64,000 nt of DNA from Shimia sp039969785 (GCF_039969785.1 NZ_JBDVNC010000020.1:1-64000), one strand, 5' to 3'; positions 17,663-26,817 are shown, counted from the stretch's first letter. Translations and numbers: made by a program. Notes: generated by a model from the letters alone, not told the origin.

Positions 17663-19480
17663 ATGGACGATCAGAACAAAAACCTCATCCTCGCGACTGC
17701 TCTTAGTTTTGTTGTGATTCTGGTTTGGTTTGTCTTGTTTCCGCCCCCGGAACCAGGTGTGGACGACCCCAACGCCCCCGTGGCATCTGCTGACGGCACA
17801 ACTCCGGTTGCGCCTTCTGCATCCGTGCCCGCGACAACCGACACATCCGAGCCGGTCACGGCAACGGCGGATGACGTTACCGACGCGCCCCGGGTTGAGA
17901 TTGCCACTGACCGCCTCAGCGGATCAATCTCGCTGGTGGGGGGGCGTATTGATGACCTGAAACTGAACGACTATCGCGAAACGCTGGACGAAGGCTCACC
18001 GATTGTTTCGTTCCTGTCGCCCTCTGGCCAACCCAATGCGTATTACGCACTGTATGGCTGGGCGCCCGGCGCGGGCCTGACGCATGATCAGGTACCCGGC
18101 GCCAACACGGAATGGTCTGTTGAACAAGGCGACGTACTGACCCAATCATCCCCGGTTAAGTTCAAGTGGGACAATGGCGCGGGACTGATGTTCCACCGCA
18201 CGGTTTCACTGGACGAAAACTACATGTTCACCGTCGAACAATCGGTTGACAACATCGGCGCTGGCACCGTGTCCTTGGCACCTTACGGCATTCTCGCCCG
18301 TCATGGCGAACCTGCCGACAAGAAAAACTTCTTCATCCTGCATGAAGGTTTTGTAGCCATGTCCGACGGCGAACTGACCGAAGCCGACTACGACGACATG
18401 ACCGAGTTTCCGTTCGAACAACGCGAGGGCGCACGCGCCGAGGTCACACAGGTTACCGAAAATGGCTGGGTCGGCTTTACCGATCACTACTGGATGGCCA
18501 CGCTTGTGCCCCAACCCGGCAGCGCCTTTAAATCGGTCGCCAAATACGACGAACGCCGCGATATTTACCAAACCGAAGCCGTGATGCCGACGCTAACGGT
18601 CGAACAGGGCAAGACTGCTGCCACTGCGTCGCAACTGTTTGCAGGCGCCAAAGAATGGGCCACCATTCGCGAATACGAAAATGAAGGCGGCGTGCAGGGG
18701 TTCCTCGATTCCATCGACTGGGGTTGGTTCTTCTTCCTGACCAAACCGATTTTCGCCGTCCTGCACTGGCTGAACGGCATCATCGGCAACATGGGCTGGG
18801 CCATTATCGGTCTGACCATTACGATCAAAATCATCGTGTTCCCGCTGGCCTACAAATCTTACGCCTCAATGGCCAAGATGAAAGAGCTTCAGCCGCAGAT
18901 GGAAAAGCTCAAGGCCGACGCGGGAGACGACAAACAGAAGATGCAGCAAGCCATGATGGAGCTGTACAAGAAGGAAAAGGTGAACCCGGCTTCCGGCTGC
19001 CTGCCCATTCTGATCCAGATCCCGATCTTCTTCTCACTCTACAAAGTGATTTTTGTCACGCTGGAACTGCGCCATGCCCCATGGCTTGGCTGGATAACCG
19101 ACCTCAGCTCACCTGATCCGTCTTCAATCCTGAACCTGTTTGGTCTGTTGCCCTTTGCTACGCCCGATCCGGAATCGTTCATCGCTATCATCAGCCTCGG
19201 CATCCTGCCGATCCTGCTTGGTATCTCGATGTGGTTGCAGCAGAAACTCAATCCCGCGCCCACGGACCCAACGCAACAAATGATCTTTGCGTGGATGCCA
19301 TGGGTCTTCATGTTCATGCTGGGCAGTTTTGCCAGCGGTCTGGTGCTCTACTGGATCACCAACAACGTGATCACGTTTACGCAGCAGTATCTGATCATGC
19401 GCAGCCACGGCTATAAACCGGATGTGTTTGGCAACATCACGTCCAGTTTCAAACGCAAGTCCAAGTCGGATACCAAGTAA
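17663..19480 (+). CDS. yidC: Membrane protein insertase YidC
   Basis: A 605-residue inner-membrane insertase of the YidC/Oxa1/Alb3 family. An N-terminal membrane anchor (residues 7-25) precedes a Pro/Thr/Ala-rich linker. The periplasmic P1 domain runs to about 350. The five-helix core starts near 355 (GWFFFLTKPIFAVLHWLNG) and has KMKELQPQMEKLKAD and PASGCLPILIQIPIFFSLYKV. AGGTGG upstream supports ATG 17663. The stop and the next start overlap as TAATG, so the MOSC gene is translationally coupled. Confidence 0.97.
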   Translation: MDDQNKNLILATALSFVVILVWFVLFPPPEPGVDDPNAPVASADGTTPVAPSASVPATTDTSEPVTATADDVTDAPRVEIATDRLSGSISLVGGRIDDLKLNDYRETLDEGSPIVSFLSPSGQPNAYYALYGWAPGAGLTHDQVPGANTEWSVEQGDVLTQSSPVKFKWDNGAGLMFHRTVSLDENYMFTVEQSVDNIGAGTVSLAPYGILARHGEPADKKNFFILHEGFVAMSDGELTEADYDDMTEFPFEQREGARAEVTQVTENGWVGFTDHYWMATLVPQPGSAFKSVAKYDERRDIYQTEAVMPTLTVEQGKTAATASQLFAGAKEWATIREYENEGGVQGFLDSIDWGWFFFLTKPIFAVLHWLNGIIGNMGWAIIGLTITIKIIVFPLAYKSYASMAKMKELQPQMEKLKADAGDDKQKMQQAMMELYKKEKVNPASGCLPILIQIPIFFSLYKVIFVTLELRHAPWLGWITDLSSPDPSSILNLFGLLPFATPDPESFIAIISLGILPILLGISMWLQQKLNPAPTDPTQQMIFAWMPWVFMFMLGSFASGLVLYWITNNVITFTQQYLIMRSHGYKPDVFGNITSSFKRKSKSDTK

Positions 19481-20223
19481 TGGGCCACATCGCGGCCCTC
19501 TGGCGTCACCCGATCAAAGCCCACGGACGCGAATCCGTGAGCCAGGTCTCCCTGATCAAAGGGCAGACTTTTCCGGGTGACCGCCGCTGGGCCGTGGCCC
19601 ATGAAGCCGCCAAAACCGATGGCGGCGAATGGGCTAAATGCGCCAACTTTTCGCGCGCAGCCAAAGCCCCGGCCTTGATGGCCATCACCGCTCAAACGGA
19701 TGAGGCCGCTGGCAAAATCACGCTGCGCCATCCTGACTTGTGGGATCTGACAATCGATCCGGCAACCCAGGGCGACAAGCTGATTGAATGGGTGCGCCCG
19801 CTGATGCCCGCCGACCGTGCCGCTTCGGCCCGGCTGGTGCCTGCGGGCGAACATGGCATGACCGACAGCATGTTCCCTTCGATTGCCATTCATACCATTG
19901 CCTCGCATCAAGCCATTGAGGACCGTCTTGACCGCAAGCTTTCAACCGAACGCTGGCGCGGCAATATCTGGCTCGACGGCTTTGCCGCGTTTGAAGAATT
20001 CGACTGGATTTCAAAGACCCTGCGTATCGGGCAGGCGGAAATCGAGATCAGAGAACGCATTACACGCTGCCTTGCAACCACGTCCAACCCAGACACCGGA
20101 ATACGCGATGCTGACACGCTGGGCGCATTGAACGGCGGCTTTGGCCATCAGGATTTTGGCGTTTACGGCGTGGTCACAAAAGCTGGCGCAATATCCCTGA
20201 ACGATCCTGTCGAGGTGCTTTGA
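19480..20223 (+). CDS. MOSC domain-containing protein
   Basis: A 247-residue MOSC-family protein, the fold found at the C-terminus of molybdenum cofactor sulphurases and in YcbX/mARC-type enzymes. It has an N-terminal beta-barrel-like half (IAALWRHPIKAHGRESVSQV, GDRRWAVAHE). The MOSC domain (about 110-247) contains FPSIAIHTIASHQAIEDRL, RWRGNIWLDGFAAFEEFDW and a possible metal- or cofactor-binding Cys in TRCLATTSNP. It lies between yidC and yihA, a conserved order in Rhodobacteraceae. Substrate is not known. Confidence 0.88.
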   Translation: MGHIAALWRHPIKAHGRESVSQVSLIKGQTFPGDRRWAVAHEAAKTDGGEWAKCANFSRAAKAPALMAITAQTDEAAGKITLRHPDLWDLTIDPATQGDKLIEWVRPLMPADRAASARLVPAGEHGMTDSMFPSIAIHTIASHQAIEDRLDRKLSTERWRGNIWLDGFAAFEEFDWISKTLRIGQAEIEIRERITRCLATTSNPDTGIRDADTLGALNGGFGHQDFGVYGVVTKAGAISLNDPVEVL

Positions 20224-20876
20224 TGCAACTGCCCTTTCCACTTGTTGATGACCTTGACGCCAGCGCCCTCGAAAAGGGTCGCAAACTCTTTGCAGGCAAC
20301 AATTCCGACTTTCTCAAGGGCGTCGTCGCCATGTCCGGCCTGCCCCCGGCGGACCGGATCGAGGTCTGCTTTGCAGGGCGCTCAAACGTTGGAAAATCTA
20401 GCCTGATCAATGCAGTCACGGGGCGCACCCGCCTGGCGCGCGCCTCCAACACCCCCGGGCGCACACAAGAGATCAACTTTTTCACCCTGACCGATAGCCA
20501 CTATCTCGTCGACCTGCCCGGCTATGGGTACGCCAACGCGCCGCTGGCGGTGGTCGAAAAATGGCAGCGACTGCTGAAACAATACTTGTCCGGTCGCGCG
20601 AACCTGCGCCGCGCGTTTGTGTTGATCGACACGCGTCACGGCATCAAATCGGTCGACGAAGAAATCATGAGCCTGCTCGACAGCTCTGCAGTAACGTTTC
20701 AGGCCGTGCTGACCAAAGCGGATAAAGTCAAAGACAAAGATCGCGAAAAAATCCTGTCACAGGTGCGCGAAAAACTGTCCAAACACCCCGCGGCCTTCCC
20801 CGAGATCGTCCTCACCAGCTCCGAAAAAGGCGACGGCATTGCCACTTTGCGCGCCATTATCGCCGGCCTTGATTGA
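20223..20876 (+). CDS. engB: Ribosome biogenesis GTPase YihA/YsxC (EngB)
   Basis: A 217-residue GTPase needed for late assembly of the large ribosomal subunit. The G motifs are intact: G1 GRSNVGKSS, G2 Thr in NTPGRTQ, G3 DLPGYG and G4 TKADK, with the G5 region TSSEKGDG. ATG 20223 overlaps the preceding TGA, so it is coupled to the MOSC gene. Length is normal for the family. Confidence 0.96.
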   Translation: MQLPFPLVDDLDASALEKGRKLFAGNNSDFLKGVVAMSGLPPADRIEVCFAGRSNVGKSSLINAVTGRTRLARASNTPGRTQEINFFTLTDSHYLVDLPGYGYANAPLAVVEKWQRLLKQYLSGRANLRRAFVLIDTRHGIKSVDEEIMSLLDSSAVTFQAVLTKADKVKDKDREKILSQVREKLSKHPAAFPEIVLTSSEKGDGIATLRAIIAGLD

Positions 20877-20926
20877 CCTCACAGTCGCTGCTCAAACGCC
20901 CGGCACCAGATCAAAGCGCAACACCG

Positions 20927-20962
20927 CCCCTTCATTTTGCCAAAAATACTCCCGCCGGAGGC
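20927..20962 (+). repeat. Second copy of the TTCATTTTG...AAATACTC intergenic element
   Basis: CCCCTTCATTTTGCCAAAAA followed by TACTC, then CCGCCGGAGG. Matches the element at 12190 at 22 of 24 positions. It stands between the engB stop and the pcs start and probably marks the end of the engB transcript. Confidence 0.6.
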
Positions 20963-21028
20963 CTCCCGTCCCCGCCCCGGATCACACCACCCGTTGCACC
21001 ACGCCCTCATTTGCGGCATGACGTGTTT

Positions 21029-21724
21029 ATGACTGCCCACACCCGCGCCCTCGCCGTTCATCTCTTCACTGCCACAGGCGCGGTGTTTGCTATGCTGGCC
21101 ATGCTCGCAGCCGTGGATGGCAAATGGAGCCTGATGTTCCTGTGGCTGGTGGTCGCGTTTGTCGTAGACGGGTTCGACGGCCCGCTGGCGCGCCGCTATG
21201 ACGTCAAGAAATACGCTGGCGAATTTGATGGCGTTCTACTTGATTTGATCATCGACTACCTGACCTATGTCTTCATTCCCGCCTTTGCCCTGTTCAAATC
21301 GGGTCTCATGGCGGGCTGGACCGGTTGGGTTGCGATCATCGTGATCACCTTTACCTCGGCGCTCTACTTCGCTGACACACGCATGAAAACAAATGACAAT
21401 TCCTTTTCCGGCTTCCCCGGATGCTGGAATATGGTGGTGATTGTAATCTTTGCGGTTGAGCCGAATTTCTGGGTCAGCCTCGCAATGGTCACGCTGCTGG
21501 CCATCGCCATGTTCCTGCCGATCAAATTCGTGCATCCGGTGCGCACCGATCGCTGGCGTGTTGTGTCACTTCCCATGGCAATCGCGTGGACATTTTTTGC
21601 AGGCTGGGCCGCGTGGGTGAACTTCCACCCCGAAAGCTGGGCGCACTGGGGATTGGTTGCGACATCGCTCTATCTCATACTGGCCGGCGCCGCCCAACAG
21701 CTCATATATCACGAAAAACTCTGA
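21029..21724 (+). CDS. pcs: Phosphatidylcholine synthase
   Basis: A 231-residue inner-membrane CDP-alcohol phosphatidyltransferase that joins choline to CDP-diacylglycerol, the one-step bacterial route to phosphatidylcholine. The motif reads DGFDGPLARR, twelve residues after AR, then GVLLDLIID. This is the widely spaced DG..AR..G...D...D form typical of Pcs rather than the usual eight-residue spacing. Seven to eight membrane segments are visible. The opening HTRALAVHLFTATGAVFAML is also Pcs-like. The frame is open back to 20873, but homology begins at ATG 21029. Confidence 0.9.
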   Translation: MTAHTRALAVHLFTATGAVFAMLAMLAAVDGKWSLMFLWLVVAFVVDGFDGPLARRYDVKKYAGEFDGVLLDLIIDYLTYVFIPAFALFKSGLMAGWTGWVAIIVITFTSALYFADTRMKTNDNSFSGFPGCWNMVVIVIFAVEPNFWVSLAMVTLLAIAMFLPIKFVHPVRTDRWRVVSLPMAIAWTFFAGWAAWVNFHPESWAHWGLVATSLYLILAGAAQQLIYHEKL

Positions 21725-21731
21725 CCTGCCG

Positions 21732-23120
21732 TCAGCTGTGTTTCGCAATAAACGCCAACGCCTCGTCGCACATGCTGTCAAATGTCGGCGTGCCTTCGAC
21801 AATAAAATGGTTTTCGCCCGGTAGCTCGACATATTCCGCACCATCGATCAATCGTGCGATCAATCGACCTTCTGACGCCGGTGCCACACGATCCCCAACC
21901 GCGTGCAGAACCAGAACAGGTACCGTCAGCTTTTTTGCGTCTTCGCTGACATCCATCAAACCGTTCATCTCAAAAATGCGCAACGCGTTGTCCGGTGAAA
22001 CACTCACCCGCTGCAATTCGTCAAAGGCTTTCTGCAGGTCTGGCCCGACTTCCGGCGCAAAACTCGACGTAAAAAACTGCCGGAAAATTGGATTGGTCGC
22101 ACCCCAGCCATCCCGGATCATCCGGCAAGCTGTTTCATAAAGCATCGTCTGTTCCTGGGTTTTACGCGCCAACCGGCCGCGCACATACCCACCCCAGATC
22201 ACGATGCAACTTACCTGATCCGGGTGCGCCAACGCATAACGCACCGAAAACCCGGCCCCCTGACTGGCACCAAACAGCGCAAACCGCTCCAACCCGGCAG
22301 CCGCAACGACCGCCTCCATATCTGCCAGCATCGCCGCTTCGGATATCTCCGGAACCTCCCAATCCGAAAGCCCGTTGCCACGCTGGTCAAACCGCACCAG
22401 CCGCACCTCGTCGGTAAAGCGTTCCAAAAACCCGGACCACATCGGGTTGCCCCATTCATATTCCAGATGGGTCATCCAGTTGGGTGCCTTTAAGACCGGC
22501 ACGCCCCTGCCAACATCCGCCCAGGCAATCTGGACTCCGTCCGCCGATGTGGCGTATCGCACCCGCTGACTGTGGGCCGTGTCGTGGATGTCCACCGTCG
22601 CAGGCGCCTCACTTTGCCACTGCCAGACGCGGATGGGGCGCGAAAGGTTTTTGACCCGCTGCTGCCCCATGTCACGGAAATAGCCGCCCAACCGGTCCAG
22701 AACAGTCTGATGCACAATGTCCGAAATACACACGCTGCCCGGCTCTGCCAGCGCCTCCAATCGCGCCGCGACGTTGACACCGTCTCCAAAGATATCGCCA
22801 TCCTCAAAGATAACGTCACCAATATTGACCCCGACACGGTACTGTATCCGGTGGTCAGGATCGCTGTCCGCCTCGCGCCGCTGCATGTTTTCCTGAATGT
22901 CGATGGCGCACCGCACCGCGTCCTGTGCCGAAGCAAACTCGGCCAGCATCCCGTCGCCCGTGGTTTTGACAATCCGCCCCCGGTTGCGCGCAATTTCGGG
23001 GTCAATCAATTCAACACGATGTCGCTTCTGACGCACCAGAATGGCTTCTTCATCCGCTTCCATCAATCGCGAATAGCCCACCATATCGGCAGCAAGAATG
23101 GCGGCAAGACGGCGTTCCAT
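21732..23120 (-). CDS. Class III nucleotide cyclase fused to alpha/beta hydrolase
   Basis: A 462-residue two-domain protein. Residues 1-165 are a class III adenylate/guanylate cyclase domain (RRLAAILAADMVGYSRLM, TTGDGMLAEF, GVNIGDVIFEDGDIFGDGVNVAARLE); metal ligands D12 and D56 are in place. Residues about 185-462 are an alpha/beta hydrolase fold with nucleophile S286 (GASQG), D410 and H438, a full catalytic triad. The hydrolase half may sense or cleave a small ligand that controls the cyclase. ATG 23120 is chosen for the AGGAG upstream. It is convergent with pcs, 7 bp apart. Confidence 0.9.
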   Translation of the reverse strand: MERRLAAILAADMVGYSRLMEADEEAILVRQKRHRVELIDPEIARNRGRIVKTTGDGMLAEFASAQDAVRCAIDIQENMQRREADSDPDHRIQYRVGVNIGDVIFEDGDIFGDGVNVAARLEALAEPGSVCISDIVHQTVLDRLGGYFRDMGQQRVKNLSRPIRVWQWQSEAPATVDIHDTAHSQRVRYATSADGVQIAWADVGRGVPVLKAPNWMTHLEYEWGNPMWSGFLERFTDEVRLVRFDQRGNGLSDWEVPEISEAAMLADMEAVVAAAGLERFALFGASQGAGFSVRYALAHPDQVSCIVIWGGYVRGRLARKTQEQTMLYETACRMIRDGWGATNPIFRQFFTSSFAPEVGPDLQKAFDELQRVSVSPDNALRIFEMNGLMDVSEDAKKLTVPVLVLHAVGDRVAPASEGRLIARLIDGAEYVELPGENHFIVEGTPTFDSMCDEALAFIAKHS

Positions 23121-23180
23121 GGGGCGGTCTCCTGTTTTGCGCCTGCTCAGCCTAGCACAGGGCCTGATCCCCACAAAGCG

Positions 23181-23642
23181 TCAGATCAACAGCCCCCCAG
23201 CCTTCTCATGGCGCAACAGCCAGACCTTGCTTTCAACGCCACCCGCGCCGGAAAACCCGGTCAATCCCTTGGCCCCCATCACCCTGTGACACGGGATAAT
23301 GATCGGGATCGGATTGCCGCCACAGGCTTGCCCAACCGCCTGCGGCATCGCGCCAAGGTCTTTGGCAATCTCGCCATAGGTGCGCGTGTCGCCCAACGGA
23401 ATAGCCAGCATCGCGTCACACACGGCCTTTTGGAATGCCGATCCGGCGACACGCAACGGCAAATCAAACGGCGCACGCTCGTCGCTAAAATACGCGCTCA
23501 ATTGGCGCTTGGCTTCGCGCAACAATTCCGACCCTTCCGGTGACGGCTCTGGCGTGCCACCCCAGTCCAGCCGCACAATCGCGCCGCCCTCTTCAACAAT
23601 CCGCATCGCCCCCAAAGGGCTGTTCATCCACACTTGTTTCAT
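23181..23642 (-). CDS. ogt: Methylated-DNA--protein-cysteine methyltransferase
   Basis: A 153-residue suicide DNA repair protein that removes alkyl groups from O6-methylguanine. The active-site PCHRV motif (C118) is intact. The preceding helix-turn-helix segment (TRTYGEIAKDLG, AVGQACGGNP) and the closing GFSGAGGVESKVWLLRHE are family-typical. ATG 23642 with AGGAT upstream is preferred to an in-frame GTG at 23657. It lies downstream of ileS on the same strand but behind a terminator. Confidence 0.94.
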   Translation of the reverse strand: MKQVWMNSPLGAMRIVEEGGAIVRLDWGGTPEPSPEGSELLREAKRQLSAYFSDERAPFDLPLRVAGSAFQKAVCDAMLAIPLGDTRTYGEIAKDLGAMPQAVGQACGGNPIPIIIPCHRVMGAKGLTGFSGAGGVESKVWLLRHEKAGGLLI

Positions 23643-23662
23643 GCCGCCATCCTGCACAACGT

Positions 23663-23684
23663 AAAAACGCCCCGCAAGCGGGAC
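23663..23684 (-). terminator. Terminator between ileS and ogt
   Basis: On the minus strand CCCGC, loop TT, GCGGG, then GCGTTTTT. It should end the ileS transcript just before ogt. The same bases are the 5' end region of the ogt mRNA. Confidence 0.65.
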
Positions 23685-23717
23685 GTCTTCTTTTGCGCAA
23701 GAATCAGAGTGCGGGGC

Positions 23718-23754
23718 CGGTTTTCCGGGCTCCCCCGCGGGGGCCGGAAAACCG
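23718..23754. repeat. Long nested palindrome between ogt and ileS
   Basis: Perfect 11-bp arms CGGTTTTCCGG and CCGGAAAACCG (23718-23728 and 23744-23754) enclose a second GC palindrome CCCCCGCGGGGG. It has no T-run on either strand, so it is not a classical terminator. It lies 6 bp beyond the ileS stop. Confidence 0.7.
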
Positions 23755-23760
23755 ACATGC

Positions 23761-26670
23761 TTAGCTCAACGCGTCATTACAACGCCCACATACCGCGTCA
23801 TGCGCGTGGTTGCCGACATCCGGCAGGATCTTCCAGCAACGCTGACACTTTGCGCCGTCTGCCTTTTCAAACACCACACCAACACCCTCGGTTTCCGGCA
23901 TCCGAAACGCTTCTGCGGGCAACGGATCGCCAGACAGCACAATGTCAGATGTGATGCAGACATCTTCAAAGGCCACGCTCTTGAGCGCATCCAGAACCGC
24001 CGCGTCACGAACATGCACCACCGGTGCCGCTTCCAGCGACGCGCCAATGACTTTCTCGGTCCGCTGCACTTCCAACGCCGCTGTCACAACCCGACGCACG
24101 TCACGCACCTGTGCCCATTTTGCCGCCAGCGGTTCGTCCAGCCAGTCCGCAGGCGTGTCCGGGAAGTCCTGCAAATGCACCGAGTTCTTGTCACCCGGGA
24201 ACCGCTCCAGCCACACCTCTTCCATGGTGAAGACAAGGATCGGTGCCAGCCACGTGGTCAGACGTTGGTACACGATGTCCAGAACCGTGCGCGCTGCCCG
24301 ACGCCGTGCGGTGTCGCCATCGCAATACAGAACGTCCTTGCGAATATCGAAATAGAACGACGACAGGTCCACCGTGGCAAAGTTAAACACGGTCGAAAAC
24401 ACACCCTGAAAATCAAACGCGCCATAGCCGGTGCGCACTTTGTGATCCAACTCCGCCAGACGATGCAGCACCCAGCGTTCCAACTCGGGCATATCTGCGG
24501 GGTCCACGCGGTCGGCCTCGCTGAATTCATTCAGCGACCCCAACATAAACCGCATCGTATTGCGCAAACGGCGATAGCTGTCTGCCACACCTTTCAGGAT
24601 TTCCGGCCCGATACGCTGATCGGCTGTGTAATCGGTCTGCGCCACCCACAGGCGCAGAATGTCGGCGCCATATTGCTGCACAATCTTCTCAGGCACGATG
24701 GTGTTGCCCAACGACTTGGACATCTTGTTGCCCTTCTCGTCCAGCGTGAACCCATGCGTCACCACATTGCGATACGGCGCGCGCCCTTTGGTGCCACAAG
24801 CCTGCAAAAGCGATGAATGGAACCAACCGCGATGCTGGTCAGTGCCTTCCATATAAACGTCGGCAATCCCGTCCGCGACACCATCTGCGCGATCCCTCAG
24901 CACAAATGAATGTGTCGAGCCCGAGTCGAACCAGACATCCAGCACATCAAACACCTGCACCCATTCATCCGCGCTGTACCCATCGCCCAAAAATCGCTGT
25001 GCAGCCCCTTCGGCATACCAGCAATCCGCACCTTCGACCTCAAAAGCTGCAACAATCCGGGCATTCACCTCCGGATCACGCAAAAGGAAATCCGGATCAT
25101 GCGGCATCGCGTCTTTCTTGACAAAACACGTCAACGGTACACCCCATGCGCGCTGACGACTCAGCACCCAGTCGGGCCGCGTTTCGATCATGGAATACAA
25201 CCGGTTACGCCCTGCGGGTGGGGTCCATTTCACCAGCTTATCTATCGAATTCAGCGCCCGCTGACGAATGGTTTCACCCATTTCGTCCTGCCCGTCCTCA
25301 ACGTCGCGGTCCACAGCAGCAAACCATTGCGGCGTGTTGCGGAAGATCACCGGCGCTTTTGAGCGCCACGAATGGGGATAGCTATGCGTCACACGTCCGC
25401 GTGCAATCAACGCACCAACCCCGGACAGCGCATTGATCACGGCTGTGTTGGCACCGCCTTCCTTGCCCTTGGGCGTGATGATCACTTCACCGCCAAACAG
25501 CGGCAGATTAGGCCGGAATGACCCATCTTCGATCACGTTATGGGTCATCAGAAGCCCGTGCTTCACCCCAAGGATAAAGTCATCGGCACCATGGCTGGGG
25601 GCCGTGTGCACAAATCCGGTCCCCGCCTCGTCTGTCACGTGGTCACCCGGCAACATGGGCACGTCATAGTCCCACTCACCTTCACCACCCTCAACACCGC
25701 GCAGCGGATGCCCACAGATCACCAGATCCAATTGCTCGGCGGATACATCCCGCTTGCGGATATACTCGTCAACCTTGGCGGATTTCATCACCTCTTCGGC
25801 CAGATTATCGGCCAAAAGGTAATGATCCCCCTTTTGCGCCCAGTTGCCTTCAGGCGCGGCTGTGACCTTGTAAAGCCCATAAGACAGCGTTGGGTTGAAT
25901 GCGACCGCCCGGTTTGACGGAATCGTCCAGGGGGTTGTGGTCCAGATCACCACGTTCACACCCAATAGCTGTGACCGCGCCCCGGTTGGCTCCACCGCGC
26001 GAACAATCGGGAATTTCACCCAGATCGTGTGGCTCTTGTGATCGTGATACTCGATCTCGGCCTCGGCCAATGCGGTCTTTTCAACCGGCGACCACATCAC
26101 AGGCTTAGAGCCCTGATACAGCGTGCCGTTCATCAGGAACTTCATGAATTCTTCGGCAATCACCGCCTCGGCATGGTAATCCATCGTCAGATAAGGATCA
26201 GCCCAGTTGCCGGTGATCCCCAGCCGTTTGAACTCCTCGCGCTGAATATCGACCCATTTATCGGCAAAAGCCCGGCATTCCTGACGGAACTCGACAACGT
26301 CAACCGCGTCCTTGTCCTTGCCCTTGGCGCGGTACTGTTCCTCGATCTTCCACTCAATCGGCAAACCGTGACAATCCCAGCCCGGCACGTATCGGCTGTC
26401 AAACCCCATCATCTGATGCGACCGCACGATCATATCCTTGATCGTCTTGTTCAACGCGTGACCGATATGCAAATGCCCGTTGGCATAGGGCGGACCATCA
26501 TGCAGCGTGAACGGTTCGCGGCCTTCTTTCTCGCGCAGCTTGTCATAAACCCCAATCTGCGCCCAACGGTCCAGCCAGCCGGGTTCGCGCTTGGGCAATC
26601 CGGCGCGCATTGGGAAATCAGTTTTGGGCAGGTTCAGCGTGTGTTTGTATTCAGGGGTGTCGGCGCACAT
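23761..26670 (-). CDS. ileS: Isoleucyl-tRNA synthetase
   Basis: A 969-residue class I aminoacyl-tRNA synthetase. The HIGH-type signature is in PPYANGHLHIGHAL (about 60-73), the editing domain lies in the middle (TTPWTIPSNRAVAF), and the KMSKS loop is KMSKSLGNTI near 650. There is an anticodon-binding domain and a C-terminal zinc ribbon with two Cys pairs (CQRC and CGRC). Length and domain order are those of the bacterial type. The 223 bp upstream hold an isoleucine-rich small ORF and hairpins, described separately. Confidence 0.98.
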   Translation of the reverse strand: MCADTPEYKHTLNLPKTDFPMRAGLPKREPGWLDRWAQIGVYDKLREKEGREPFTLHDGPPYANGHLHIGHALNKTIKDMIVRSHQMMGFDSRYVPGWDCHGLPIEWKIEEQYRAKGKDKDAVDVVEFRQECRAFADKWVDIQREEFKRLGITGNWADPYLTMDYHAEAVIAEEFMKFLMNGTLYQGSKPVMWSPVEKTALAEAEIEYHDHKSHTIWVKFPIVRAVEPTGARSQLLGVNVVIWTTTPWTIPSNRAVAFNPTLSYGLYKVTAAPEGNWAQKGDHYLLADNLAEEVMKSAKVDEYIRKRDVSAEQLDLVICGHPLRGVEGGEGEWDYDVPMLPGDHVTDEAGTGFVHTAPSHGADDFILGVKHGLLMTHNVIEDGSFRPNLPLFGGEVIITPKGKEGGANTAVINALSGVGALIARGRVTHSYPHSWRSKAPVIFRNTPQWFAAVDRDVEDGQDEMGETIRQRALNSIDKLVKWTPPAGRNRLYSMIETRPDWVLSRQRAWGVPLTCFVKKDAMPHDPDFLLRDPEVNARIVAAFEVEGADCWYAEGAAQRFLGDGYSADEWVQVFDVLDVWFDSGSTHSFVLRDRADGVADGIADVYMEGTDQHRGWFHSSLLQACGTKGRAPYRNVVTHGFTLDEKGNKMSKSLGNTIVPEKIVQQYGADILRLWVAQTDYTADQRIGPEILKGVADSYRRLRNTMRFMLGSLNEFSEADRVDPADMPELERWVLHRLAELDHKVRTGYGAFDFQGVFSTVFNFATVDLSSFYFDIRKDVLYCDGDTARRRAARTVLDIVYQRLTTWLAPILVFTMEEVWLERFPGDKNSVHLQDFPDTPADWLDEPLAAKWAQVRDVRRVVTAALEVQRTEKVIGASLEAAPVVHVRDAAVLDALKSVAFEDVCITSDIVLSGDPLPAEAFRMPETEGVGVVFEKADGAKCQRCWKILPDVGNHAHDAVCGRCNDALS

Positions 26671-26721
26671 GTGTGGCGTCCTTCATCTGTCAGTTCGTAT
26701 CAGTATCAGGGATTTGGGGGC

Positions 26722-26741
26722 GGCGTGGTATCCCATACGCC
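26722..26741 (-). promoter_or_regulatory. Stem-loop in ileS leader (proximal)
   Basis: Minus-strand GGCG-TA-TGG, loop GATA, CCA-CGCC: seven base pairs with a two-base bulge, 51 bp before the ileS start. There is no U-tract after it, so it is not a standard attenuator terminator. Confidence 0.4.
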
Positions 26742-26745
26742 TTGT

Positions 26746-26776
26746 CCCGGCCGCTCGTCTGGTTCAGAGCGCCGGG
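26746..26776 (-). promoter_or_regulatory. Stem-loop overlapping the end of the ileS leader ORF
   Basis: Minus strand CCCGGCGCTC pairs with GAGC-G-GCCGGG, ten base pairs with one bulge and a ten-base loop. The 5' arm contains the last codons of the small Ile-rich ORF and the loop contains its stop codon. A ribosome moving to the stop would melt it; one stalled at the Ile codons would not. Confidence 0.45.
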
Positions 26777-26817
26777 CAAATAATTCGAATAATGATCGCA
26801 GCAAAAGGCATCATCAT
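26764..26817 (-). CDS. Putative isoleucine-rich leader peptide of ileS
   Basis: A 17-residue ORF reading MMMPFAAIIIRIICPAL, with five isoleucines in a run of six codons (ATC ATT ATT CGA ATT ATT). AAGG lies five bases before the first ATG. It ends 94 bp before ileS, on the same strand, and its last codons form one arm of a strong hairpin. Peptides of this sort sense aminoacyl-tRNA shortage in amino acid operons; here the charging enzyme itself would be the target. It could instead be a chance ORF. Confidence 0.5.
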   Translation of the reverse strand: MMMPFAAIIIRIICPAL

